From contig NC_087069.1 of assembly GCF_963678635.1 (NCBI RefSeq), positions 42,183,883 through 42,247,882 on the forward strand: 64,000 bases of DNA, given 5' to 3'. Below, piece by piece: positions 36,031 through 46,603 of this stretch. Below the pieces are notes generated by a model. It was not told the origin of the DNA and ran no database searches. It saw nothing but the letters and a program-made list of their open reading frames with translations. The stretch's first letter is position 1; the number at the start of each line of letters is the position of its first letter. This DNA is from Symsagittifera roscoffensis. Its lineage: Eukaryota > Xenacoelomorpha > Acoela > Convolutidae. Made by a program: the position numbers and the translations under genes.

Positions 36031-37801
36031 ATAACAACCATTTTGGTTGAATTCTCTACCTTACCGGTCACAATTTATCCGGAAATATTTTCTTCTTGGT
36101 TTCAATCTGTTTCATCACAACAATTGCTCCTTCACCACCACATCCGCCCTCTGCCAACGGCTCGGACAATTTTCGCTGATATAAGAGCAGCACTATGAAA
36201 ACCAGCCGTCTCGATGACTGATCCATTCAAGATTCCGGTGTTTATGCCATTTTAGTCGTTCAACGAAAGCTAAAACATCCGTCCGCATTCAAGTGTCGAT
36301 CGACCCCCACCATATATGTGCTCATCCGCATTGGGTCATTACATACCAATTATGAATAAATGGAGGTTTGCTCAACAACATCTGCATTCGGTAGTTTTGC
36401 TGATATTTGTTCACCGCAATTATGTAACTTTTTGCAACCTTCATACCCAGAATGAAACCATCTGCTTCAAGTAGTTTATACGACGCTGGTGGAGCTATTT
36501 ACTACAAACAACAAGTATATGCCAATACACAAAACATTTGCCGCAAACGTTTCTTGATTCGCATAACGAGCATGTATCAAGAGAATCTACAAATTGTTGT
36601 GAAAAAAAAACATTCTTGTGTGGTTTTTCCTTCCACTGGAAATGAAAGTGTGAAAAGCAAATACTGATACCAGTCTAAGCTTGGCCTACAAATGGTATTT
36701 TACTTCTAATTTGCTACTTTTTACTGGATTTGCCATTTTTTGTGTTTTTTGACGTTCATTTGCAGCTCAAAAAAAATATTTTAATGACTTACAGTCTGTG
36801 TTGACGGTTGACTCTCTTCAGAAACTTAACAATTTTTTCTGCATCCATTTTTCATTTGTTTGTTTTTTTTTCCGATAAAGTCTCAGTGAATTAACGTGTT
36901 TGAACTTCGTTTTTTTACCCTCCAAAAATTTGATCTATCCTAACCGTCGAAAAATTAAGGACCGCAGTAACTACCGCAGAATCAAACTTTACACCTAGAA
37001 GAAGCGGGAAGACTACTGAAGTGCATACATTAGTAAGTCAAAATTATGCACGTAACTTCAAAAGCACGTTGCGTCGATTGTTCAACAGTTCGAAATGTAT
37101 GATTGGACTCGAAAAAAATTTCATTCGATTCAACTTTGTTTGACAAAGTTCTCCATCAACAGAAGCAGAACCGACCTAATTGAAGCCTAAGATGTTGCAA
37201 GGAGATAGGTACTTGTTGTATTGGTTTTAGGTTTGTGAAAACCGAGACCTATTAGCAGTTTTTTAAATGACTACCAAATGCAGGCCTATAAACAGGTTAC
37301 TATTTGACTGTCATACGAGGCCTACAAACATAATGAGAGTTGACCGCCATACGCAATCATATAAATAGTTATCAATTTGACCGCCTTACAGGGGCCTATC
37401 TGAAGAGGTATCCTGATCACACTTCTTTATTTCAGAAAGAATTGGAGAATTATCCACGCCTGTGGTTCACTCAGTCACCTTAAAGTGGGAAAAATTGCAA
37501 GAAGTGCACTTTTTGGTGAACAACCTTAAAAAACCTGTAAGACTGTTCAGATCTGACCGCAAACTTATTTTTTTCTTGAACCTTCCAGTGCTATTTTGAG
37601 ACATTTGAAACATTATGCGAGTTTAGTAATAATCAGTCACAACCGTATTTTGAGACATTTGAAACATTATGCGAGTGTAGTAATAATCAGTCACAATCAG
37701 AAAACATTCTTTAAAAAAAGAGAAAGCAAAAGCACTTAGGCCAACATTTTTAGCCAAAAACGGTTACGTCACAAAATCGACTATTTAAAAGGGGGCCTAG
37801 G

Positions 37802-38249
37802 AAATTAGACGATAAGCAAATTAGACGGATACTACAAAAACGAAATTAGACGGAATTTACTTTTTTACAGATCTGGCATTTTAGACGAAAAAGCTATGAA
37901 AAGGAAAGGGCCAACAAAATTTTTTCTTAAGAGTCAAGTTTCACAAATACAAAAAGAACATAAAATGTCAATACCTATCAAAACAATTAGTTCAAATGAA
38001 CATAAAATGTCAAATCTGATAATCACAGGAGAGTTTTGAATTGAATAAATTATGCATGATTGAGTTGTAAAGTTTTTGGCCACCGAAATTGAACTGTTGT
38101 CTACAAACAATTTTATTTTTCTAACGCAATTTGTGTGCAAACAAAGTTAATTTCTCTCGCTTTCGTCTATTTTCTCACAATTGCAGTTTTGCAAAACCGT
38201 CTAATTTCCTTTTAAGTACCTCCGTCTAATTTGCTTATCGTCTAATTTA
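37802..38249. mobile_element. Inverted-repeat element with ATTAGACGATAAGCAAATTA termini
   Basis: The left terminus contains AAATTAGACGATAAGCAAAT followed by TAGACGGA. The right terminus is its reverse complement, TCCGTCTA then ATTTGCTTATCGTCTAATTT. The element is about 448 bp with no coding frame, so it is MITE-like. The outer end of the large inverted repeat (38133) lies within it, and only its inner part recurs in the left arm (22656-22989). Confidence 0.65.
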
Positions 38250-39060
38250 TCAACCCCCATTAAAACGGTTTGATGAAATGCAAATTGAATATGCAAATCA
38301 GTGAATATTTTTTTTATACGCAGCTGTAAATCACAACGCATTGAATTGGCTTTTGAACAAACAATGAAAACAAAGTAACGGCTGTGATACTTTGGTTTAT
38401 GATGTTCTTAGGTCTTTTGTCGCACTTGGACAAATATTGCTAGCTGCATTGGAAAGGCAAGCCTGATTGTAGGCGTTATGGAATTGCTTGTGTTTTTCGC
38501 TCGGTTTTAAAGTCTCATAGGAACCTTAAAGGGGGTCAGCTGTGATACTCAATTATAGGTCTTCACAGCGTGTCTTGATTATTTGTTTTAGAAAAAATTC
38601 TAAATGTCTAGAAAAAACTAGTTGCGAAAAATTGGTTTGAACATTTTCAATTTTAGACGAGGTTAAGCAATAATCAAATAGAAGTTTATCTTCAAATTTC
38701 TGAATCTTGCAAACAATTTCAGTTAGTATTCAATAAATGTTTAGCTGGGTAACGGGCGTTTACAAAAACGTTCTGCTTATCTTTTTAAAAAGAATTCTTT
38801 TAAGAATTTTTTAGTTGCATTTGTCATAAAAAACTGATGTTGCAATCGAAATGCGGGCAATTTTTATAGAAAAATTCAAAAAATCAAGAACCTTGTGAAA
38901 ACTTTGACTCAAAAGGTGTTCTTTAAAAAAAAACATGCAATCTTTGTAAGCCTAAAAAAGAAGAACTGCTAGGAACTGCAATTCAGAGCGCTGACTTCTT
39001 GGTTCAGAATCTACATCAATTTTTGAATGCATGCTCACCCGTAGCTAGTAAATGTTCTAA

Positions 39061-39288
39061 TTCAGATCTGAAATTGCAGAAACATCAAAAATAAAAACTA
39101 AATTGTTTGCTTGAAATGCATAAATTATAATTTAACAAAGGGTTTCGCAGATCTAACTTCAGATCTAAAATTTTGTTTTTCAAGGCTATTTCAGATCCGA
39201 AATTTGCAAACTCTCACCAAGATCTGAAATTAAAAATTTTCAGATCTGAGAATCAACTTATGTAAGAAATAAAGAATTTCAGATCTTG
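39061..39288. repeat. Cluster of palindromic TCAGATCTGA motifs
   Basis: AGATCT, mostly within TTCAGATCTGAAAT-like palindromes, occurs about six times in under 230 bp, with one variant TCAGATCCGA. Spacing is irregular, so this is not a simple tandem array. Confidence 0.75.
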
Positions 39289-41087
39289 CACAGAAAATCT
39301 CCTGGGTTCACAAATTGTTGAGCGAGTTCGATTGGGAACAAAAAATTATATATACCAGAGAAATCAGAATCTTCTGAAACCTCTATTTTTTTTACTCTTT
39401 GCGAGAAAATTTAGGGAAATTCAAATAGTTTTATCAGGCTGGTTTTTTAACTCGATGTTGAGTGCATGTTTTATGTGCATGAAGATCCGAGCAATGACTT
39501 GTTTAATCCAACTGATAAATAAATTTTAAGGTATGAAAACATCTATTATTCAGGGCTTGATAGAAAAACATTCAGGGCAAACATTCAAAAAAAAACGTCG
39601 ATGAATGGTTATCATTTTAAATTTACTAAATTTTAGAACGCTTAACCAGTGCTAAACAACAAAAAAAATTGCTTTTGTAGCGATAAAATTCAATATTGCA
39701 TCATTGGATGTCGCGTTATGTTAACCGAGGTTTTTTGAGGAAGCAAACTTCCGATAGAAAAAATTCTTCTGAGTTTACTTGGACGTTTTCTGGTCTTAAA
39801 AAGAAACAAACAAGGCTCCAATTACAATAACAAGGAAATGGTTTTGGTTACCAAACTTCATTTTTTGCTTCCGTCTCGTATCTAAGATTTTATCGAATGG
39901 GGGGGGGGCAGAACTAACGAACTATGAAAAAAAATGAAACATGTGTCAATCTGTTTTTAAGTCGACCAATTTCGTTTCTCGAGCTATTCGATGACATTGT
40001 AGGAACACTGTTTTCCCATTCATTCTAGGGCAAACTTCAGAAAAACAATGGCCTTTTAAGGCCATTGCGAAAATTTTCGGTGCGCGCTGGCTCTCCAATG
40101 TCAGTGTATATTGTCTTATTGGTACCAAAAGCACCTTTTAAAAGGGGATCTTTTGAGCAGTCAGTGGGTCGAAACCCTAATGAGAGTTAAACCCAATTCC
40201 GCTCCTGTACTGAACCCCCTTGCAACATGTTTGCAAACTTAACCTCAACATCAGGTGGGATCTAGACTTTGTCTGCTTCAAGGTCGACTTTTTTAAAAAT
40301 AAAAATAGCTTCTAAGCAGTGACTTGATACATGTGGTTGTCTAGTCCTGAATTGTCTGGTGGATGTATTTCTGGAACTATTGCGTCATTTTTTTCTGCAA
40401 AACTGAACTACCCTTTTATGCCAATTCTCTTTTTTTCTTTGAGCATATGATAGTCAGGTTTTTGCGAACTGAAGTAGTGAAGGGAAAAAACTCATTTTAA
40501 AGCCTTAAATAGAACGTAAAGAAGAAAGCGCCGGTAACCTACGCAAAATTCTGCCCGTAACCTCCCGCAAAATGAACAACTTTCGCCCAAAAAAGGGGGA
40601 AAATGGTTAGTGTGGAAGAACCTCAATTTCGGGTATAACATCATAGCTAGCTCAATTTTTACTAACCTGCGAAAAATAAATGTTCATATAGGCAATCGCA
40701 TAGCATTTGCTATTTAAATTGAAGACACCACTTGATTTTTAAGCCAGGTTATTTTTGGTGAAGCAATGCGATATTTTTTCTCCAAATGACAACAACATTT
40801 AGTAAACCATGACGGCCTCAATTTTTTTATCATCAACAAGCATAGCTAACTTGTCTTTTTCGGTGTTCTTGTTATGAGTTTTTGTTATTATTATATGAGT
40901 TGTGTTTATTATAATCTAGTCTGTTCCCTTTTTGAAAACAAATTTATCATTCAAACTCTTTGTTCAAAACATCAAATTGAGACCAAATTTCGGCCAAATA
41001 GCAGCAGTGCACTTGAAGCTGATCATAATAATAGAAATGAAGAACTGGAAAGCAGTGATGGCCATAAAACATGTAACTGCGCTGGGG

Positions 41088-41136
41088 ATAAATAAGACGA
41101 CGTGATATTAGGACGACAAGAAATTAAGACGACATT
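41088..41136 (+). repeat. AAATAAGACGAC-type repeat end
   Basis: Three spaced copies of an AAGACGAC/GGACGACAAG motif, similar to the termini of the element at 49059-49255. No matching opposite end is seen nearby, so this is probably a truncated copy. Confidence 0.5.
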
Positions 41137-41546
41137 ACCAAAAGATCAAGACGTGGAAAAACCAAACTTCTGTTACTCAAATTTTGAATTCTTCATGCCC
41201 TATTTTTCTGTCTAGTTTTCAAACTAGTTCAAAAAACTTGAAGTTTAGAGTAAAATTTACCCTATATTTGATTTCTGTAGATAAATTCTCAGCTTGAGTT
41301 CTTGTTGACTGTTGAATTATCTGTCATCTTATTTTGACCATCAAATGTATAGAAAGCAACTTGCAAATGTTATTTACTTTTTAAATCACAGATCATTCGA
41401 GAAAACATCACAATTTTTTATCTTTCTGATCAATTTTTTACATTCAAAATATTTTGTTGACTTGAGTGAAACTTCTTTTGGAGAAAAAACTTTTTCTCAC
41501 TCCTTGTTCAGATTGGCGAGATGCCGAAATGAATTTTTGAGACTTT

Positions 41547-43382
41547 TCAGACTGCAGAAATGTGCCAAGTGCCCTTTTTGGGGAGTGGTTCTTCGGCTGT
41601 GAAATCAATCGCGCCAAAGGTCGTGTTTGCTTCAACACCGCTCGTCATGATTCGGAAGGGCATCTCTGTTTTCGGGTGGACTTGATGCTCTTTCAGAACC
41701 GCTGTTTTCAGAAGCGTCAAATCACTTCTGCTGATGTACACTTGGTAAAGAGCAGTTACGGGTACGGCTAGACAGCTTGACAAGGCAATTGTCCAGCCAA
41801 TAATTGAGCTCCAAAGCGGGTAGGTGTAGTCGGCATACTTCAGTGGTGAGAATTTTAGCCAGTAGATCACGGTTATGAAGACGCAAATCACAGGAGTTGC
41901 AACGTACCAGCAAAACAGAAGATAGAGCTTCATGACTTTGCCAATGTGCATCATTGATTCGATGTCGTTCATGAATCGTTTTCCGCCGTAGAGGTATGCA
42001 ATTGTGATGGCCTGGGAAAAGCAGAGAAACAGGACCACAAATCCACTGGCGGAGTAAAAATCCAGAATCTGGAAGAAGTACATTCCGGCATTTGTGGTGA
42101 AAATGAGTCCAATGCTATAACAGAGAATGCTCACAAAGGTTAAGAGAACTTGGCGTGAAAAACGGAATCGAAATAATTTTGGAACCGCGTCCATAATCTG
42201 ACATGTGAGTCCTTCCACCGCCACGAATTCACTGTCAAGTCCTAGGAACAACATCATGAAGAAAAAGAGAGCCGAGAGCACCTTGGATCCGTAGGGTATC
42301 AAGGACAGCGCCTTCGGGTACGCGATGAAGGTCAACCCCGGTCCCTTTTCGGTGACCTCGGTAATCGGAATGTTTCTCTCATGGGCCATGTAACCTAAAG
42401 TGGCAAAAATGCAAAACCCTCCGATAAAACTAGTCATACAATTTACAATTGAATACATGAACGAGTCACGCAGGCTGTTGTGATGGAACTTGTTGTAGCT
42501 TCCCAACGTCGGCAGGGTTCCCTCGCCCAGTGCCATGGAAAACAGGATCTGGGTTCCAGCATCTAGCCAGACCGAGCCCTGCCACAGCTTGGAAAAGTCG
42601 GGTTGGAGGTAAAATTTCACGCCCGTCATTGCGCCTTCTAAAGTCAATGCCCTAATGAGAAGGATTAGCAACATTGCGTAAGGTACCAAACCGGTGAACC
42701 ATACAATTTTTCCGGTCCACTTTATGCCTCTGATGATACAAACGTAGACTATGATCCACGCCACCAGAAGACTCAACGCCATGTGAAGTTGGACACCGCC
42801 AATTGATTCCATACTTTCAGACAGTCCTAGAACTCCTTTAGTCCAGAACAACTCGGCTGGTTCCTTGAAATCAGCGGGAGAACTTCCGTTTAAATCCTCG
42901 GAGCTCATCTTGAACGTGTCGTTGTGACAAAACTTGCCGTAACTTTCGAGACATGTTGTCCAAGGTAGAGCTTCTAAAGTCAAGGTTGAGTAGAAGTAGT
43001 AAATAATCCAGGCTATGATAACTATATAGTAAAGCGAGACATAAGACTGGATGAAAATCGAAGCCACTCCTAGACCTTTGGAGAGGGGGTAGAGGTTCCA
43101 GGCGTCCGGTCCACTTCTGGACATGAATTGTCCAAGGGCAATTTGAAGGAAAAGGAGAGGAACTCCGACTCCAAAAAGAGCAATGCAGTAAGGAATCAAG
43201 AATACTCCGCCGCCATTTTTGAAGCACAAGTAGGGAAACCGCCAGATGTTTCCCAGGCCGACGCTGAACCCTATTAGGGTCATAAGGCAATCAAACTTAC
43301 CTGACCAAGTTTCGCGCCCTTTTTGACAGGAATTGTCAAAACTACGGTGAGCATTTCTTAAGCTATTTAATATTTTCTTCAT
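41547..43382 (-). CDS. SLC6 family Na+/Cl- -dependent transporter (amino acid/GABA/osmolyte type)
   Basis: Intact intronless frame of 611 residues from ATG 43380-43382. The frame stays open upstream to 43466, but this ATG fits the family length and lies 17 nt after a good 3' splice site. The protein has the SLC6 plan of about 12 membrane helices. TM1 carries GLGNIWRFPYLC (G42-C53). Extracellular loop 2 has Cys144 and Cys152 and sequons at Asn154 and Asn165. TM6 has TQILFSMALGEGTL (277-290), TM7 has NCMTS (314-318), TM8 has GLDS (381-384) and TM10 has Asp441. Expected ligands are present: Na+ (Asn45, Ser282, Asn314, Asp383, Ser384), Cl- (Tyr65, Gln278, Ser282, Asn314, Ser318) and the gate Arg48-Asp441. 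Gly42, where monoamine transporters have Asp, points to a carboxylate or zwitterionic substrate. The GABA/taurine/creatine branch is closest by eye. Glu287 in the TM6 hinge is unusual. It acts at the plasma membrane. The substrate cannot be named. Confidence 0.93.
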   Translation of the reverse strand: MKKILNSLRNAHRSFDNSCQKGRETWSGKFDCLMTLIGFSVGLGNIWRFPYLCFKNGGGVFLIPYCIALFGVGVPLLFLQIALGQFMSRSGPDAWNLYPLSKGLGVASIFIQSYVSLYYIVIIAWIIYYFYSTLTLEALPWTTCLESYGKFCHNDTFKMSSEDLNGSSPADFKEPAELFWTKGVLGLSESMESIGGVQLHMALSLLVAWIIVYVCIIRGIKWTGKIVWFTGLVPYAMLLILLIRALTLEGAMTGVKFYLQPDFSKLWQGSVWLDAGTQILFSMALGEGTLPTLGSYNKFHHNSLRDSFMYSIVNCMTSFIGGFCIFATLGYMAHERNIPITEVTEKGPGLTFIAYPKALSLIPYGSKVLSALFFFMMLFLGLDSEFVAVEGLTCQIMDAVPKLFRFRFSRQVLLTFVSILCYSIGLIFTTNAGMYFFQILDFYSASGFVVLFLCFSQAITIAYLYGGKRFMNDIESMMHIGKVMKLYLLFCWYVATPVICVFITVIYWLKFSPLKYADYTYPLWSSIIGWTIALSSCLAVPVTALYQVYISRSDLTLLKTAVLKEHQVHPKTEMPFRIMTSGVEANTTFGAIDFTAEEPLPKKGTWHISAV

Positions 43383-43398
43383 ATGTGAGGGGCAGTTT

Positions 43399-43418
43399 CC
43401 TTGTAAAATGAACAAAAT
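43399..43418 (-). promoter_or_regulatory. 3' splice site just upstream of the SLC6 start codon
   Basis: On the minus strand, TTTTGTTCATTTTACAAG ends at 43400 and is followed 17 nt later by the ATG of the transporter. It is a pyrimidine-rich acceptor without an intron inside the coding region. It could be the acceptor of a 5'-UTR intron or of a spliced-leader trans-splicing event. Inference only. Confidence 0.45.
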
Positions 43419-43622
43419 TAATGTGTTTATTTTTTGTGATTGAGATGGCCCGTTGAAAAAGTACAAAAATAGAATTTTGAAAGTATGATTTCCTGCTCAA
43501 GTAAAACAAGTGTATTTTGTGTATTTCTCGCAACAAAAGTAATTTTCGGCAAATTTTCCATCAAGTTTTAACTATTCATTTTCAGAAGGACTTTTCTACG
43601 AAATAAAAAAACTATCAAAATT

Positions 43623-43724
43623 TTATGCCAATGAGTAGTTTTGACGATGTCTGCCTTCGCGGTCAATCGTGGCTATTTCTGGAGCTACGTTGTCCAAGGA
43701 TTTCTCTTTCTTTGTCATCGTCAT
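43623..43724 (-). other. Short minus-strand ORF (33 residues) upstream of the SLC6 gene
   Basis: ATG at 43722-43724 opens a frame with MTMTKKEKSLDNVAPEIATI, hydrophilic and unlike the AT-rich noise around it, and stops at 43623. It could be an upstream ORF, or part of an alternative N-terminal exon, since SLC6 proteins often begin with a charged tail of this kind. No clear GT donor joins it to the transporter frame in phase. Low certainty. Confidence 0.25.
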
Positions 43725-44329
43725 ATCGATCGAGGGCCCGCAAGTTGGACACAAACAACGAGGTAATTTAGCCAAAAATAAAATTCAAAAAAGTCTACGT
43801 ACAAAAATGGACAGTGCAAATCACACTGAAACTAAAAAATCTAAGATTGAAGGGGGATCTTCAAAGATTCCCCCTTTCTCTTCAAAGATTCGACCCCCTG
43901 ACCATCCACAATGTACACTCTTTGGCTCTATTTTATTTTGGTCGACTGAAAACTACTGAAAACTTTCTAGAGGCTCATTATAGGTGCTAATTTGCATTAG
44001 ATTTAAAAAGAACGTGCAACAAAAAGCATAATTTTGATCATATGTTGGCAAATATATTGAAAAAACGACGATTTTGCCTGGTTTTTTTTTCAAAATTTTA
44101 TCCGCTATTAAGAAATTTTTGACGTTTAAGGCCTTCGTAGTATTGCAGAAAAGCTCAGAAAATCAATTTGGGCACTAAAATTATGTGATAAAATTTTTTT
44201 AAAAACAGTCCACGAGAAAACTCTAGATCCATGCCTATTTAAAATTTTGGTTATTTGGATTTTCAAAATTGAAAAAATTTTGAACTGAATTTTGAGAAAA
44301 ATTCAATTGAATTTTTTTGGCTAAACTAC

Positions 44330-44517
44330 CTTTGTATGGGTCACAGAATACACAGAAGTCGACGAAGGTATCGTTGGCTAGATAGACAACTTGAACTTGA
44401 GAATAGGTCAATTGAAAATAATCAACAACGTCTTTAGATTCGATCTGTCTTTGAGTTTGTGCACCAAGCGAGACAAAAGAAACACTCAATGCTTCTGCAA
44501 ACGAATTGAAGAAAAAT
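44330..44517 (-). CDS. Candidate exon B of an unidentified minus-strand gene
   Basis: On the minus strand a strong acceptor (TTTGTTTTTTTTTCAG) ends at 44518 and a GT donor begins at 44329. The 188 bp between are open in one frame (phase 2 in, phase 1 out), with peptides such as NSFAEALSVSFVSLGAQTQR and LANDTFVDFCVFCDPYK. The composition looks like coding sequence. It does not join in phase directly to candidate exon A (44945-45124), so a further exon or a different boundary is needed. No family recognised. Confidence 0.35.
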
Positions 44518-44944
44518 CTGAAAAAAAAACAAACGCAGTTTCTAAACAAGATTGATTGGTGTCTATAATGGCAATGATTTGATAAAAAGGAACGGATATA
44601 CCTGCTGTTGATTGAAAGACACCAATTGACAGCTATATAGTAAGCCCGCCTCAATTAAAAACTAAATCTAAATTTAAGATTAACGGGCTTTATTCAAGTT
44701 TATTGTGTGAGATTATCTCGATGAAAATTTTGACCATTTGTAAAACAAAATCGTTCAGAACTAATTGCACTCAGAAAGACTCTTTCGTAAGAGTAGTAAG
44801 TTTCCCAAAAAAGGAAATCAAGTTCTTTGTAATACTGAACCTCTTTTATATTACAAAAGCTGATTTTTTATACGATTAAGGAACAATTAATAGTTCAACG
44901 AAAATAAATTCTGAGTTAACCGAAAGCTAAGAAATAGAATTTAC

Positions 44945-45124
44945 CTTTTTCTGGTCTGGGAACTTCAAATCTAAAGCAGAATTGACTCTTACAGGATTGA
45001 TAGAATCGATGGATGGCTGAGCTAAATCGAACGTGAAGAAAAGGATAATGCACCAAATGATCTGTGACGTAATTGAGGAATTAAGAAGTTTATCTTTGAA
45101 AATCTCTTTTTTTTCAAGCTCAGT
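44945..45124 (-). CDS. Candidate exon A of an unidentified minus-strand gene
   Basis: Bounded by an acceptor (CTCATTTTGTTTCAG ending at 45125) and a GTAA donor at 44944-44941, exactly 180 bp, open throughout as 60 codons in phase 0. It begins TELEKKEIFKDKLLNSS, then has one hydrophobic segment (IIWCIILFFTF) followed by AQPSIDSINPVRVNSALDL. Possibly a membrane or secreted protein. Start and remaining exons were not found. Confidence 0.35.
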
Positions 45125-45894
45125 CTGAAACAAAATGAGATTAAGTTCAGACGATTACGAAAAAGGCAGGTGAGCTGAGTTCAAACTAAACAAGAGAAGC
45201 CGGTTGCTGATCAATTCAGAAAACTCCGAACAGGATTCTGAACTTTCTCGGTATTTTCACCAATTTTTTTGTCATTTTTCTTTTTTCGGTGAATGGGTCG
45301 GTTAAGTCCCATAAGTACCAACGTTCGTAGCATCCAAATTAAGTTCAAAATTGGTTTTTTCTTATTCTGATTGGTTGAAATCAAATAGAAATTAAATAGA
45401 ACAGCTTGTTGATTGCTGAAGACCTTAAACCGAGATTCGGTTAAAATAGTCTTCGACTAATTGGAAAAAATGGTTGAGCAAAAATTAAGCAAGTGTTTTT
45501 TAATTTAGGCACTGACTTTTCACCTTGGAACCTATGAATACGCACGGGTGAATTCCTATAAGTCGCAGCATTCGTAATTCTCAAAATAATAGGTTCGAGA
45601 GCGGTCAAAAATAGACACGTCACAAACCAATCAAAATCGAGCTAAGAAAACAAAATTGCGACAATAATGATAATTTTTTGCTCCGACCATTGAAAATGGG
45701 GATGAACTTTTTGTTTGGGTATGTTTTATTTTTTTTTGTTTTCCACGCAAAATCAGGTGCCACATATAATAATCGAAATTGTTCGTGTGATATAAGAAAT
45801 CAAAACCCTTTCAATCGTGATTTAATTTTCAAAAAAAAATATCCAGAGTCGAGAAAAACTGGCTGGAACTTTTTTTTGTTCCGACTTTCGATAC

Positions 45895-46603
45895 GAAAGT
45901 AACGGAATATTTGTGCTCGGGGTGGGTTTTTTTCTTCTTCAGACAAATTTCGACTTTTTAACTAGCCATTTTTGACGGAATTTTTTTATATCATTCGAAA
46001 GGTATTGTTGCCCTGAGCTTAAATTTGAAAAGATATTTTACCTGTGATCATTTTTTGTAAAGTTACGGGGGTTTAAAGATTGCCATTTTGGCCAATTTGG
46101 GACAATTAACGCGCGATATATTTCGCTCTATTAACACGTAAGCGGAGAGTTAATCCGTCTTAGAAATTGTTCCAAATTGGTTACAAGATGCGTATTTACC
46201 ATAATTGATTTGTTAAAAGGAGCGAAATCTATCCTTTTGTACTTAATATGGCGTGTGGGGGATGATTTTCAAAAAAAAATTCAAATTTTGGGGAAAAAAA
46301 ATTTCATTTTGTTTTAATTCATTTAAATTTTTAATATTATTACTGCTTAATCCGTCTTAGAAATTGTTCCAAATTGGTTGAAAGAAGCTTATTTGCCATA
46401 ATTGATTTGTTACAAGGAGCGAAACCTATCCTTTTGTACTTAATATGGCGTGTGGGGGGATGATTTTTATTTTAAAAAATCAAATTTTAGAGAAAAAAAA
46501 TTTTCATTTTGTTGTAACTAATTTAATTTTTGTTATTACTGCTCCATAAACGTTAAATGGCGGTAGGAACATTCAGGGCTTCGCCCTGATACGAGCAGTC
46601 TTG
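45895..46603 (+). repeat. Dispersed repeat family D, copy 1
   Basis: Begins AAAGTAACGGAATATTTGTG and ends with the perfect hairpin CAGGGCTTCGCCCTG (46574-46588) and ATACGAGCAGTC. It shares long stretches with 60113-60628 (same strand) and 50527-50998 (opposite strand). This copy has an internal tandem duplication of about 197 bp starting at TAATCCGTCTTAG (46151 and 46348). No coding capacity is evident. Confidence 0.75.

Larger units (their letters stand above)
30938..38133 (-). repeat. Right arm of the 15.5-kb inverted repeat
   Basis: Reverse-complement partner of 22656-29853. Its outer end lies inside a complete inverted-repeat element at 37802-38249, which is only partly present in the left arm. 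Confidence 0.9.
38250..41540. other. Intergenic region downstream of the SLC6 gene
   Basis: No supported gene. Open frames such as 39332-39529 and 40874-41095 lack any recognisable feature. A run of G lies at about 39900-39908. Repeat motifs at 39061-39288 and 41088-41136 are listed separately. Confidence 0.5.

Noticed and set aside
22656..38133. The palindrome as a pure assembly mirror artefact
   Set aside because: The arms differ by scattered substitutions and indels and end differently at the outer MITE, so they are at least two real sequences; only the central gap looks artefactual.
42871..43290. 139-residue minus-strand frame inside the transporter gene
   Set aside because: Shadow of the SLC6 coding sequence in another frame.
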